From: Flavobacterium sp. LHD-80
GTDB lineage: Bacteria > Bacteroidota > Bacteroidia > Flavobacteriales > Flavobacteriaceae
Direction of reading: 5' to 3'
Assembly (NCBI RefSeq): GCF_030929605.1
Contig: NZ_JAVFVS010000004.1
Location: forward strand, 682,001-746,000
Length of the DNA stretch: 64,000 nt
Both the position numbers and the translations under genes were made by a program. Shown piece by piece: positions 1 to 9,097 of the stretch. The first letter of the stretch is position 1; every line of letters starts with the position of its first letter. The notes beneath the pieces are model-generated. The model saw nothing but the letters and a program-made list of their open reading frames with translations. It was not told where the DNA came from and did no database searches.

Positions 1-777
1 AATTTGAAGTTTAGATGCATTTTCAGGATTTGGATACGTGTTTTTTGGTGCAGCTTGTTTTTTCCATCCACTAAAAAGTTTTTCTACGGCAGCTTTAGTT
101 TCTTTAAACTTAACATCTCCAATAACTACTAGATAGGCATTTTCAGGAACAAAATACGTATTGTAATTTGCTTGAACATCTGCAAGGGTTACATTTTTTA
201 CTGTTTCTTCAGATAAATACTCTCCTGAAGGATGGTTTTTCCCAAAAGCCAAAACATCAACAACACGATTAGCAATGGCAGGAACGCTTTTTTCATCGGC
301 CTTAAGTCCTTCTAAAAGTTTGGCTTTTTCTTTGTCAAATTCGGTTTGAGTGAAATTTGGCTGTAAAGCTCCTTCTGCCAAAAGTTCTAAAACACGTCCT
401 GAATATTTTGACAAAGCACTTGCATAAGCACCTTGAGAGGTGAAGTTGATATTGGCTCCATAAAAGTCAATTTCTTCATTAAAAGCTTCTTTGGTTGTTT
501 TTTTGGTTCCATTGCCAATTAAGCTTGTTGTCAATTCATCAACACCTTTTTTGTTTCCTTCGGTAAAAGGTGCGTTGTCAAGGGTTAAGTTGAAACTGAC
601 TCTTGGTAATTTATGGTTTTCAACAACTAAAACTTTCATGCCGTTTGCCAACATAAAAGTTTGAGGCTTTTTAATATTGACTACAGGGGCGTTTCCTGGT
701 TTTGGTTGTGGACGATCTTGTGCTGTCATAATTCCAGTTAGGAAAAAAAGGATTAAAAAAGTATGTATATTTTTCAT
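1..777 (-). CDS. M16 family peptidase-like protein, non-catalytic subunit type (partial, 3' end outside window)
   Basis: The open frame starts at 777 and runs without a stop to the window edge, so only about 259 N-terminal residues are visible. A signal peptide (MKNIHTFLILFFLTGIMTAQ) is followed by an M16 N-terminal fold, with LANGMKVLVVENHKLP typical of the first strand. Where active M16 enzymes carry HxxEH, this protein has VDELTTSL, so the zinc site is absent. It lies 12 bases after the active M16 gene on the same strand, which suggests an operon encoding an active/inactive heterodimer in the periplasm. Pairing of catalytic and non-catalytic M16 chains is known in this family; that these two assemble is inference. 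Confidence 0.85.
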   Translation of the reverse strand, partial: MKNIHTFLILFFLTGIMTAQDRPQPKPGNAPVVNIKKPQTFMLANGMKVLVVENHKLPRVSFNLTLDNAPFTEGNKKGVDELTTSLIGNGTKKTTKEAFNEEIDFYGANINFTSQGAYASALSKYSGRVLELLAEGALQPNFTQTEFDKEKAKLLEGLKADEKSVPAIANRVVDVLAFGKNHPSGEYLSEETVKNVTLADVQANYNTYFVPENAYLVVIGDVKFKETKAAVEKLFSGWKKQAAPKNTYPNPENASKLQI

Positions 778-789
778 GATTCGATATTC

Positions 790-2112
790 TTAGTTCTGAG
801 ATTTTACGGTTGGTATGTAATCTAAAATCAAGCGTTGGTTCGGGTTTAAATATTTCTTGGCAACTTCTCTGATTTCTTCTCTCGTTATAGAATGATACAT
901 GTCAATTTCAGTATTGATCAAGTTAACATCGCCATAAAGAAGGTAGTAAGAAGCAAGATTTTCAGCAATTCCTTCTACGCTTGCATTCGCGTTCACAAAA
1001 TTATTATCGAATTTGTTTTGTAATTTTTCGTAATCTTTTTCGGAAATCAAATCGGTTTGAATTTTTACGATTTCTTCATCCATTTCTTTTAAAATATCGG
1101 CTGTTGTATAAGGCGCCATTGGCAAACCGTATAAAATGTAGGTTCCATAATCTTCTTGACTAAAACCTACAGCACCAATTTGAAGTGCCATTTTTTTATC
1201 GTCAACGATTTTTTTGTACAATTTTGAGCTTTTTCCGTCACTTAAATAAGAGGAGATTAAATCTAAAACTCGTGCATCTCTGGTTTTCATTGAAGGCGTT
1301 CTATACGACGCAACAACCATCGGAATTTGAATATTAGGATCTTCGTAAGTTGCTTTTATTGTTTGCGTAATTGGCTCTTCGGTAAAAGTTTGTTTTTTTA
1401 CTTCTTCGCCTTTTGGAATCGGACCAAAATATTTCTGAACCCATTCTTTGGCTTTTGCTTTGTCGAAATCTCCAGCAACAACTAAAACGGCATTATTTGG
1501 TGTGTAGAATTTTTTGTTGAATGCCTGAAATTCTTCAAGAGTTGCAGCATCTAAATCTTTCATTGAGCCGATAGTTGTCCAGCGATACGGGTGATTTTTG
1601 AACATATTCTTTTTAACCTCCGGAAGAATATTTCCGTATGGCTGATTGTCGTAACGCATTCTTTTTTCTTCTTTTACGACTTCATTTTGTGTATCAACTC
1701 CAATTTTATTGATAATAGGATGCATTAATCTTTCAGATTCCATCCATAAACCCAATTCTAAATTGTTTGATGGGAAAACTTCATAATAATAAGTTCTGTC
1801 GTCTGAAGTATTGGCATTATTTACGCCTCCGTTTGCAGTAACGATTTTCATCCATTCACCACGTTTTATATTTTGAGTTCCTTCAAATAATAAATGTTCG
1901 AAAAAATGTGCAAAACCAGTTCTGTCAGGACGCTCGTCTTTTGAGCCAACGTGATACATTACAGAAGTTATAACTACTGGTGCTGATGGGTCGTTATGCA
2001 GAATTACATGCATTCCGTTATCTAAATTATACTCTTCAAAAGCTACCTTTTGAGCATGAGCTACTCCGCCGAGCATTAGTGCTGCACTTAACATCATTAT
2101 AGAATTTTTCAT
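790..2112 (-). CDS. M16 family zinc metallopeptidase (insulinase/pitrilysin type), secreted
   Basis: 440 residues with an N-terminal signal peptide ending near VAHAQ (about residue 21). The inverted zinc motif HFFEH is at residues 69-73 and the third ligand Glu lies near 148 in the NEVVKEEK segment. The N-terminal catalytic domain is followed by the inactive M16 C-terminal domain (about 190-380). Length fits a two-domain M16B protein. The downstream neighbour at 1-777 is a relative that lacks the zinc motif. A plausible -7 element for this gene lies on the minus strand at 2177-2184 (TATTTTTG). The natural substrate cannot be told from sequence. Confidence 0.92.
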   Translation of the reverse strand: MKNSIMMLSAALMLGGVAHAQKVAFEEYNLDNGMHVILHNDPSAPVVITSVMYHVGSKDERPDRTGFAHFFEHLLFEGTQNIKRGEWMKIVTANGGVNNANTSDDRTYYYEVFPSNNLELGLWMESERLMHPIINKIGVDTQNEVVKEEKRMRYDNQPYGNILPEVKKNMFKNHPYRWTTIGSMKDLDAATLEEFQAFNKKFYTPNNAVLVVAGDFDKAKAKEWVQKYFGPIPKGEEVKKQTFTEEPITQTIKATYEDPNIQIPMVVASYRTPSMKTRDARVLDLISSYLSDGKSSKLYKKIVDDKKMALQIGAVGFSQEDYGTYILYGLPMAPYTTADILKEMDEEIVKIQTDLISEKDYEKLQNKFDNNFVNANASVEGIAENLASYYLLYGDVNLINTEIDMYHSITREEIREVAKKYLNPNQRLILDYIPTVKSQN

Positions 2113-2327
2113 ATACGATTAATAAATTTATGATACCTAAAATAAATAGGTAGCAAAAAGTTGATTATAGTTACTTCAAAAATAGTCTTTTTTGTGTATT
2201 GTTTTAAAATTTATGTATTTACCAGTAAAAATTAATAGTATTTTACATCTTTTTTTATTTTAGAAATCATTAGAAAACCTTGTAAAACAGTCTTTAAAGC
2301 CAAAGAAAATATTTTTGCTACAAGGGA

Positions 2328-2357
2328 TTGCGTAGTAAATTATTAGTTGTATATTTG
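2328..2357 (+). promoter_or_regulatory. promoter for rplU-rpmA
   Basis: A TTG at 2328-2330 and TATATTTG at 2350-2357 are separated by 19 bases, matching the Bacteroidetes -33 TTG / -7 TAnnTTTG pattern. The predicted transcript would start about 25 bases before the rplU start codon. Confidence 0.65.
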
Positions 2358-2387
2358 CAACCTTAAAAATCAATAAATCAATTTGAT

Positions 2388-2825
2388 ATGTATGCAATCG
2401 TAGAGATAGCAGGGCAACAATTTAAAGTAAGCAAAGACTTAAAGGTTTATGTTCACCGTTTAGCTAACGAAGAAGGTTCAAAAGTTTCTTTTGACAAAGT
2501 TCTTTTATTAGATGATAACGGAAATGTAACTTTAGGCGCCCCAGCTATAGAAGGTGCTTCAGTAGAAGCTAAAGTGTTACAACACTTAAAAGGTGATAAA
2601 GTTATCGTTTTCAAAAAGAAAAGAAGAAAAGGATACAAAAAAAGAAATGGTCACAGACAATATCTTACTCAAATTGTAATTGAAGGTATTACTGCAGCAG
2701 GAGGAACTAAAAAAGCAGCAGCTAAAAAAGCGGTTGTAGCAGAAGAAGCAGCTACTGAAGAAGTAGAAGCTCCAAAAGCAAAAAAAGCAGCTCCAAAAGC
2801 AAAAAAAGAGACTACTAAAGAATAA
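2388..2825 (+). CDS. rplU: 50S ribosomal protein L21 with Lys/Ala-rich C-terminal tail
   Basis: Residues 1-103 are a complete L21 (MYAIVEIAGQQFKV start, KRRKGYKKRNGHRQ rRNA-binding segment). Residues 104-145 add an alanine, lysine and glutamate-rich tail with PKAKKAAPKAKK repeats, which the E. coli protein lacks. The tail is probably disordered. rpmA follows after 24 bases, the usual L21-L27 operon. Confidence 0.97.
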   Translation: MYAIVEIAGQQFKVSKDLKVYVHRLANEEGSKVSFDKVLLLDDNGNVTLGAPAIEGASVEAKVLQHLKGDKVIVFKKKRRKGYKKRNGHRQYLTQIVIEGITAAGGTKKAAAKKAVVAEEAATEEVEAPKAKKAAPKAKKETTKE

Positions 2826-2849
2826 TAACAATATTTAAACTCATACGTC

Positions 2850-3110
2850 ATGGCTCACAAGAAAGGTGTCGGTAGTTCGAAGAATGGTAGAGAATCAGAA
2901 TCAAAACGTCTAGGCGTTAAGATTTATGGTGGTCAAGCTGCTATTGCTGGTAACATCATCGTTAGACAAAGAGGTTCAAAACATAATCCAGGTGAAAACG
3001 TTTACATCAGTAAAGATCACACACTACACGCAAGAGTAGCTGGAGTTGTTAAGTTCCAAAAGAAAAGAGATAACAAATCTTATGTATCTATTATCCCATT
3101 CGAGGCATAA
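2850..3110 (+). CDS. rpmA: 50S ribosomal protein L27
   Basis: 86 residues starting [18 protein letters not shown], with the L27 signature [21 protein letters not shown]. The basic N-terminus begins directly at MAHKKG, so no N-terminal cleavage extension of the Firmicutes type is present. It is the last gene of the rplU-rpmA operon, with a hairpin terminator 20 bases downstream. Confidence 0.98.
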
Positions 3111-3131
3111 TAATCATAGATTACTTTTTAT

Positions 3132-3166
3132 AAAAAACCCGTTCAGAAATGATCGGGTTTTTTGTT
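3132..3166 (+). terminator. rho-independent terminator of rplU-rpmA
   Basis: AAAAACCCG and CGGGTTTTTT form a stem around a loop of about 12 bases, ending in a T run directly after the rpmA stop. Confidence 0.85.
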
Positions 3167-3190
3167 TATAATAATTTCTGCTCACAGTTT

Positions 3191-3290
3191 TGTCATCCTG
3201 ACGGAGGAAGGATCACACGCGAAACTCCGCAATCAAAGTCGCCAATCTTTGTCGAGTTTCTAGTGTGATCCTTCCTCCGTCAGGATTACA
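3191..3290. repeat. 100-bp palindromic intergenic repeat, copy 1
   Basis: Arms of 28 bases (3191-3218 and 3263-3290) are complementary with one mismatch and begin TGTCATCCTGACGGAGGAAG. The loop carries ACTCCGCAATCAAAGTCG and CAATCTTTGTCGAGTTTC. The same layout recurs at 9999-10100 (inverted) and 47433-47534. It lies between the 3' ends of rpmA and the AsmA-like gene. Confidence 0.85.
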
Positions 3291-3322
3291 AGATTATGCT
3301 GAGTGTTTGAAAGTAACAAAAA

Positions 3323-3353
3323 CCTTTGTCAAAGTTTTGAACTTTGACAAAGG
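3323..3353. repeat. perfect hairpin in convergent intergenic region
   Basis: 14-base perfect arms (3323-3336 and 3340-3353, CCTTTGTCAAAGTT and its complement) surround a 3-base loop. It may help terminate the minus-strand AsmA-like gene or be another small repeat. A second palindrome (AAAATTGGAA / TTCCAATTTT) follows at 3363-3390. Confidence 0.6.
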
Positions 3354-3402
3354 CGTATGATAAAAATTGGAATTTGGAATTTCCAATTTTGGAATTTAAT
3401 TT

Positions 3403-6159
3403 TTATTCCTCAGTATCTTTAGTTTCTTCTAAATCTTCAGATTTTTTACCAACCTTTATTTTTGGATTATCCTGGGTTCCTGTAACTGTAAGCGGAATTC
3501 CGAAAATACCAAAAGGAGGTAATCCTAAACGCATTTTTAAATTCAATTTTCCGTCTAAAGTTGTTTTGCCTTCAATTCTTGGTCGGAAACCGGCAAACTT
3601 AAATTTAAAACGCTCAACGGTCATAATATTATTTTTGATCGTAGTTTTAATATCAACTTTCGAAAGATCAGGATTTTTTATTGACTCTGTGTTGGTTTCT
3701 TTGCTTACCGCAGTAAACATTTTCAGCCCTCGTACTTTTACATCTTTTACAGAAAGCGTTCCGCCTCCAACCAGAGAAGGATAAACAGGTTCCATATTTG
3801 CATTTAAACGGCCTTTTAGCTGATAATCCAAAGAAACAATTCCTTGTGCTTTTTCGGCGGCGCTGGCCATTTTTCTAAAAACTTCAATTTCGTTATACGC
3901 TCTTTTTATGTCAAAATCGGTTGCTTTTATCGCATAATCAAAATTTGCTTTTTGAGGAGTTACAGCTTGATAATTGGCATTCATAGTTACTTTGCATCCA
4001 ATTAGGTCAAAACCTGTATTTTGCATCGTCAGCTTGCCTTTGTTCATGCTTAGGTTTCCGGTAGCATTTTGAAGATTTAATTTGTCGAAATTAACTTTTT
4101 GAGCATTAGCCGTGAAGTTTAAATTCAGATTTGTTGGAATAATAATTACTCCGGTTTGTGTACTTCCTGATTTAGCTTCTGCTTTTGGAGCCGAATTTGC
4201 TGTTACAGAAGTTCCTGAAGTTGTTTCAGACATGAATTCGTCAGCATTAATATAACGTGATGAAGATTTAAAAGAACCTCTTAAAACGCCTGTATTTGTG
4301 GTTGCATAATTAAAAACGTTCTGTAAATAACCATTCATTCTAAAATCGGACTGCCCGTAAGCGGCTAGGAAATTATTGAAGTACATTTTATCCTGATTGA
4401 TTTTAAAAATTCCTTCTTTGATGATGAATTTTTTAGCCAGATATTCTGATGTAATGCCGATATTTCTTAATTCAAGCGTTCCTTTATTGTTTAGTTTGCT
4501 GTAATTGCCTTTTTCGGCGTCGCTTTGTTTTCCTTTCAAAACTACATCAGCTTTTACGAAACCGTCTAAATCAAGTCCTTTTTGCGAAAAAACCTTGTAA
4601 ATTTTGTTTACGTCAAGTTCGCCTTTGGCCTTAATATCATAAGATAAGTCATCAAAGTTGCTTAAGTCGGCGTCAACAAAAACAGGCTTTCCTTCAAAAG
4701 TAAACTGAGCTGGTTTTAGTTTTACTTTCAAATCGTCGTAAGTTCCTTTTTGATTATCAATTTTTGATTTGATAGTAATATTGGTAATTGGATTCGGGTA
4801 ATAAGGCGTTTTTAAATAGCCGTTTACCAAATCAATCGTTCCTTGAGTTTTTGGGAAAAGCCTTTTTTTCTGGTCAAATTTTCCGTCAACTTTTGCGTCG
4901 CCTTCAAGATTTCCTTTTAAAACGACATTCGGAATTCCAAGAGCGGACATCAATTTTCCAAGATCAATTTTTGCTTTAAAATCAGCATTGATGTCTGGTG
5001 TGTTTACGCCGGTTACATAAAATTTCGACTTTAAATAATCCTGATTTATGTTTAATGACACATTTTTAGCATCAATAATAGCTAGATCTGGATTTAATGA
5101 CGGAACTCTTGTTTTGATGTCTAGATTTAAATTGGAAACCGGAAAAGCGCTTTTATTGTAGTTCACAAATCCGCTGTCGATTTTTACATCCAAATCAAGT
5201 TCTGGTGCAACATTTTGTGAAGCAATATAATCGCCTTTTAATGTCAAAAGAAGATTGGTATTTCCTTTTAATTCGGTTTTAGAAAGCCAAGTTATGTATT
5301 TTGGGGGCAAAGCAGTGAAAACATCATAGAGTTTGCTGTCGTTTGATTTGATAACAAAATCCATGTTGTAGCCGTCTTTCAAAAAGTCAAATTTTCCTTT
5401 AAAATCAACAAGAAGCTGGTTGATTTTTAAGTTGTTCTGCTGGAAGAAGAAAGATAATGAATTCACATTTACCTTTGTAATCAAATCGGCATCGATTTTT
5501 TTGTTCATCAAATAAGGTTCGCCTTCATAAACAATATTCAGTTTTTCAACTTTGGCTTTTGAATAAAGATCAAAAATCGATTGGTTTAAATCTCCTTTCC
5601 CTAAATAGTTAAAACCAAAAGCATCAAAATGCACTTTAGTCGACTGGTCGTCATAAATTACTTTGCTGTTTAAAATTTCAATTCGTTCCAATTTTAAAGC
5701 AGTTTCGGTACTGTCTTTCGGATTTGAAGGTTTTGAAGATTTGTAAATATTATAATTGGCTTCACCTTTTGCATTTACTTTTACATTGATAAAACAATCT
5801 GATAAGTAAATTTGATCAATTTTTACCGTTTTGCTGAAAACCAGACTGGCAACATTTATTCCAAATGAAACTTCCTTTGCAGTAATGAATTTTTCCTTAG
5901 CATAAGGAGCAGATCCATTAAGGTTTAAGTCGCTTAAAGTTAAAGTCAGCGAAGGGAAATGATGAAAAAATGAAACAGAAACATCAGAATAATTTAATTC
6001 TGCACTAAGCTTTTCGTTTGCCGTTTTTTTAATCTGTTCTTTAATTTTGTCCGCAAAAATAATTGGCGTTAAAAACAATAATCCTATAATAACAACAAAG
6101 GTTATTCCAAGATATTTAAGGGTTTTTAATATAATGGATTTCTTTTTACTTGCAGTCAT
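3403..6159 (-). CDS. AsmA-like inner-membrane protein
   Basis: 918 residues. A single hydrophobic segment near the N-terminus (about residues 13-32, YLGITFVVIIGLLFLTPIIF) anchors a long, beta-rich periplasmic region. The start (DKIKEQIKKTANEKLSAELNY) and the C-terminal repeat-type domain (GKLTMQNTGFDLIG; KMRLGLPPFGIFGIP) fit the AsmA/DUF748/TamB-like superfamily, whose members are implicated in lipid transport or outer-membrane homeostasis. An internal Ser/Ala/Lys-rich linker lies at about 645-665. The gene is 42 bases after miaE on the same strand and may be co-transcribed. The exact function is not determined. Confidence 0.8.
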   Translation of the reverse strand: MTASKKKSIILKTLKYLGITFVVIIGLLFLTPIIFADKIKEQIKKTANEKLSAELNYSDVSVSFFHHFPSLTLTLSDLNLNGSAPYAKEKFITAKEVSFGINVASLVFSKTVKIDQIYLSDCFINVKVNAKGEANYNIYKSSKPSNPKDSTETALKLERIEILNSKVIYDDQSTKVHFDAFGFNYLGKGDLNQSIFDLYSKAKVEKLNIVYEGEPYLMNKKIDADLITKVNVNSLSFFFQQNNLKINQLLVDFKGKFDFLKDGYNMDFVIKSNDSKLYDVFTALPPKYITWLSKTELKGNTNLLLTLKGDYIASQNVAPELDLDVKIDSGFVNYNKSAFPVSNLNLDIKTRVPSLNPDLAIIDAKNVSLNINQDYLKSKFYVTGVNTPDINADFKAKIDLGKLMSALGIPNVVLKGNLEGDAKVDGKFDQKKRLFPKTQGTIDLVNGYLKTPYYPNPITNITIKSKIDNQKGTYDDLKVKLKPAQFTFEGKPVFVDADLSNFDDLSYDIKAKGELDVNKIYKVFSQKGLDLDGFVKADVVLKGKQSDAEKGNYSKLNNKGTLELRNIGITSEYLAKKFIIKEGIFKINQDKMYFNNFLAAYGQSDFRMNGYLQNVFNYATTNTGVLRGSFKSSSRYINADEFMSETTSGTSVTANSAPKAEAKSGSTQTGVIIIPTNLNLNFTANAQKVNFDKLNLQNATGNLSMNKGKLTMQNTGFDLIGCKVTMNANYQAVTPQKANFDYAIKATDFDIKRAYNEIEVFRKMASAAEKAQGIVSLDYQLKGRLNANMEPVYPSLVGGGTLSVKDVKVRGLKMFTAVSKETNTESIKNPDLSKVDIKTTIKNNIMTVERFKFKFAGFRPRIEGKTTLDGKLNLKMRLGLPPFGIFGIPLTVTGTQDNPKIKVGKKSEDLEETKDTEE

Positions 6160-6201
6160 GTCAAAATGTGGTATTTGTTTTTAGAAAATATTCAGAAAAA
6201 A

Positions 6202-6783
6202 TTACCCGTGTACAGTTTCGTTTTTTCCGTAATTGGTTATGATGGAGCCTTCGTATTCAATCCATTCTTTCCAGCGTTTGTCAATGTCAATATTGTCTTG
6301 ATATTTTCTGGCGAATCCTAAAAAAGTAGTATAATGCCCAGCTTCAGAAATCATTAAATCGCGATAGAATTTAGCTAATTCTTGATCTTTAATATTTTCT
6401 GAAAGTACTTTAAAGCGCTCACAGCTTCTTGCTTCAATCATGGCCGAAAATAATAATCGATCACAAAGCGCGTCTCTTCGGCTGCCATCTTTCTTCATGA
6501 ATTTAAAAAGTTCATTTACATAATGATCTTTTCGCTCGCGCCCCAAAGTAAGTCCGCGTTTTTTGATTACATCATGAACCATTTGTAAATGTTCCAGTTC
6601 TTCTCTGGCAATTACCAGCATTTCAGTCACTAATTCCTCTAATTCAGAGTTATAGGTAACAATGCTTATTGCGTTTGAAGCCGCTTTTTGCTCGCACCAA
6701 GCGTGATCCGTTAAAATTTCTTCGATATTTGATTCCACTATATTTACCCAACGAGGGTCTGTGGCTAGCTTTAATCCCAGCAT
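6202..6783 (-). CDS. miaE: tRNA-(ms2io6A)-hydroxylase, MiaE-like diiron enzyme
   Basis: 193 residues, all-helical ferritin-like. Candidate diiron ligands are Glu in DHAWCEQKAA, ExxH in EELEHLQM, Glu in IEARSCERF and ExxH in EAGHYTTF, which is the MiaE arrangement. MiaE hydroxylates the isopentenyl group of ms2i6A37 in tRNA using O2. The following minus-strand gene is the AsmA-like one. The gene is divergent from a glycosyltransferase, with about 114 bases between them. Confidence 0.9.
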   Translation of the reverse strand: MLGLKLATDPRWVNIVESNIEEILTDHAWCEQKAASNAISIVTYNSELEELVTEMLVIAREELEHLQMVHDVIKKRGLTLGRERKDHYVNELFKFMKKDGSRRDALCDRLLFSAMIEARSCERFKVLSENIKDQELAKFYRDLMISEAGHYTTFLGFARKYQDNIDIDKRWKEWIEYEGSIITNYGKNETVHG

Positions 6784-6897
6784 AATTCTTTAAAAAAAAT
6801 GTTCCTACAAAATTAGTGTTTTTTTATGACCGAATCTCAGGAAATTGGGTGCAAATCCGCGGAAAAAAGCATTATTTTGTAATATGAAACAAATATT

Positions 6898-8142
6898 ATG
6901 AATCAGATAAAAAAACTTTTAATTATTGGGTTTGTTCGGCCTGAGCCAAATTCTTCTGCTGCTGGTGGAAGAATGATGCAGTTGATTTCTATTTTCAAAG
7001 AAAAAGGATTCGAAATTACATTTGCCAGCGCCGCGCAGGACAGTGATTTTATGGTTGATTTAGCTGAATTTGGAGTTTCTAAAAAAAGTATCGAACTTAA
7101 TTCTTCCAGTTTTGATGATTTTGCTTCCGAATTAAATCCAGATGTAGTTTTATTTGACCGATTTATGATCGAAGAACAATTTGGATGGAGAGTAATCGAA
7201 AAATGCCCGAAAGCAATCAGAATTTTAGATACTGAAGATTTGCATTGTCTAAGAACTGCAAGACAAAAAGCTTTTAAGGAAAAACGAACTTTTGAGCTTT
7301 CGGATTTGTTGTCTGAAGAAGTCGCAAAACGTGAAGTAGCCAGTATTTTAAGATGCGATTTGTCTTTGATTATTTCAGAATTTGAAATGAATATTCTGAA
7401 CGATGTTTTCAAAATAAGTAATGATTTACTTTTTTATCTTCCGTTTTTAGTTGAAGAAATGAATGAGGAAGAGCTGATGAAATTACCCTCTTTTGAAGAT
7501 CGAAAGAATTTTGTTTTCATCGGAAATTTTCTTCACGAACCAAATTGGAATACCGTCCAGCATTTAAAAGAAGCAATTTGGCCGTTTATAAAAAAGGATT
7601 TTCCAGAAGCTGTTTTAGAAGTTTATGGTGCATATCCATCACAAAAAGTATTGCAATTGCATCAGCCTAAAAATAGTTTTTTTATAATGGGAAGGGCAGA
7701 AGATGCTAATAAAGTGGTGAAAAATGCCAGAGTTGTTTTAGCTCCAATTCGTTTTGGTGCAGGTTTAAAAGGAAAATTATTAGAGGCCATGCAATGCGGA
7801 ACACCAAGTGCAACAACTTCAATTGGTTCAGAAGCCATGCATTTAGATTTACCTTGGAATGGTTTTATCGAAGACAATCCCGAAGCTTTTGCAAAAAAAG
7901 CAATCGAACTTTATCAAGATGAAAATCTCTGGAAAGAATCTCAAAAAAATGGAATTACAATCATTAATGAGTGTTATCAAAAAAGTAATTATTCAGACAA
8001 ATTAACTTCATTGATAAATTCTCTTTTAGCTGATTCCGAAAGTCATCGTCTTCATAATTTTATGGGAAATCTGCTCCAACATCACGCTTATAAAAGCACG
8101 ATGTATATGTCAAAATGGATTGAAGCGAAGAATAAAAATTAA
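6898..8142 (+). CDS. glycosyltransferase, GT4-like (GT-B fold)
   Basis: 414 residues. The N-terminal half begins with a Rossmann-like strand (LLIIGFVRPEPNSSAAGGRM), the glycine-rich acceptor-side loop. The C-terminal half has FVFIGNFLHEPNWNTVQHLK and a donor-side segment APIRFGAGLKGKLLEAM followed by GTPSATTSIGSEA, typical of family 1/4 transferases. There is no signal peptide or membrane segment, so it is cytosolic. Donor and acceptor are unknown, and no polysaccharide gene cluster surrounds it. The last four bases overlap the convergent AraC gene. An ATG 13 bases upstream meets a stop after five codons, supporting this start. Confidence 0.8.
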   Translation: MNQIKKLLIIGFVRPEPNSSAAGGRMMQLISIFKEKGFEITFASAAQDSDFMVDLAEFGVSKKSIELNSSSFDDFASELNPDVVLFDRFMIEEQFGWRVIEKCPKAIRILDTEDLHCLRTARQKAFKEKRTFELSDLLSEEVAKREVASILRCDLSLIISEFEMNILNDVFKISNDLLFYLPFLVEEMNEEELMKLPSFEDRKNFVFIGNFLHEPNWNTVQHLKEAIWPFIKKDFPEAVLEVYGAYPSQKVLQLHQPKNSFFIMGRAEDANKVVKNARVVLAPIRFGAGLKGKLLEAMQCGTPSATTSIGSEAMHLDLPWNGFIEDNPEAFAKKAIELYQDENLWKESQKNGITIINECYQKSNYSDKLTSLINSLLADSESHRLHNFMGNLLQHHAYKSTMYMSKWIEAKNKN

Positions 8143-9053
8143 GCTTCCATTTTGCCAAACCCAACTGTTTCGCGATAAATCTGAGGTGAAACATCGGCAT
8201 TTGTTTTAAAGAAACGGCTGAAATAATGTTCGTCGTCATAACCTAATTCATAAGCGATTTCTTTGACCGTTTTGTTGGTCATGTATAATTCTCTTTTGGC
8301 TTCGATAATAATTCTTTCCGATATTAAATCGGTTAAGGTTTTGTTGAAATAATTCTTAGCTAGTTTGGCTAATGCTTTTGGAGAAATATTAAGCAAATCG
8401 GCATAATTTCCTGCGGAATGTTTGGTTTTAAAATTCAGTTCAATTGCATCTTTCAAGTTTTGCAAAATAACAGGTTCTTTTGAATCTGGTACTGATTTCA
8501 TTTCTTCTAATTGTTCTGTTTTTAATCTAGAAGCTGTGATTAAGAATATTTTTAAATACGAAATAAGCAATTCATATTGCGCCAATTCTGCATTCTGAAT
8601 TTCAGCTTTCATTTGGTTAATCACCATTTTAAAAGTTTGCGAAGCCTGTTCTGTAACCTGAACATAGGGAGGTTGGTAAATATTGTTGAATAAGACGCCG
8701 TTACACGAAACTTCTTTTTGGTGCATGTGAATGCAATAAAAATCAGGATGAAAGTGAATCGCGATTCCTTCAATCGGTTCGTTTACACAAAGCATAAAAG
8801 GCTGATAAGGCGAAAAGGCGAGGAGTGAGTTTTCTTCAAAATGATGTTCTGCAAAATCAGCTTTTACTTTCCCTTTTCCTTTGGTCACCCAAATCAAAGA
8901 ATAATAATTGTTTCGCTGTAAATGGTCGAAATGGCTGTTGTCATCAAACGAAAGAATTTTGAAAGCCAAATTACCATTCTGCGGATTTATTAAAGTGAAA
9001 ACATTTTGAGAGCTCATATTCGGTTTCATTTTTAAAAATATAAAGATAGTCAT
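8139..9053 (-). CDS. AraC family transcriptional regulator
   Basis: 304 residues. The N-terminal cupin-like sensor region (about 15-150) is followed by a C-terminal AraC double helix-turn-helix (about 205-297) containing KTVKEIAYELGYDDEHYFSRFFKTNADVSP. The first eight residues (MTIFIFLK) look unnatural, so Met9 (9029) or Met13 (9017) may be the true start. It lies 44 bases downstream of the AhpD-like gene on the same strand and may regulate it; the ligand is unknown. Confidence 0.85.
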   Translation of the reverse strand: MTIFIFLKMKPNMSSQNVFTLINPQNGNLAFKILSFDDNSHFDHLQRNNYYSLIWVTKGKGKVKADFAEHHFEENSLLAFSPYQPFMLCVNEPIEGIAIHFHPDFYCIHMHQKEVSCNGVLFNNIYQPPYVQVTEQASQTFKMVINQMKAEIQNAELAQYELLISYLKIFLITASRLKTEQLEEMKSVPDSKEPVILQNLKDAIELNFKTKHSAGNYADLLNISPKALAKLAKNYFNKTLTDLISERIIIEAKRELYMTNKTVKEIAYELGYDDEHYFSRFFKTNADVSPQIYRETVGFGKMEA

Positions 9054-9097
9054 GAAATGAATTCACAACTATCTCTATAGCTTGTTTTTTGTTTGTA

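Noticed and set aside
2586..2851. Minus-strand Phe/Cys/Ser-rich frames opposite rplU
   Set aside because: They are antisense to the Lys/Ala-rich tail of a sure ribosomal protein gene; composition reflects A-rich codons.
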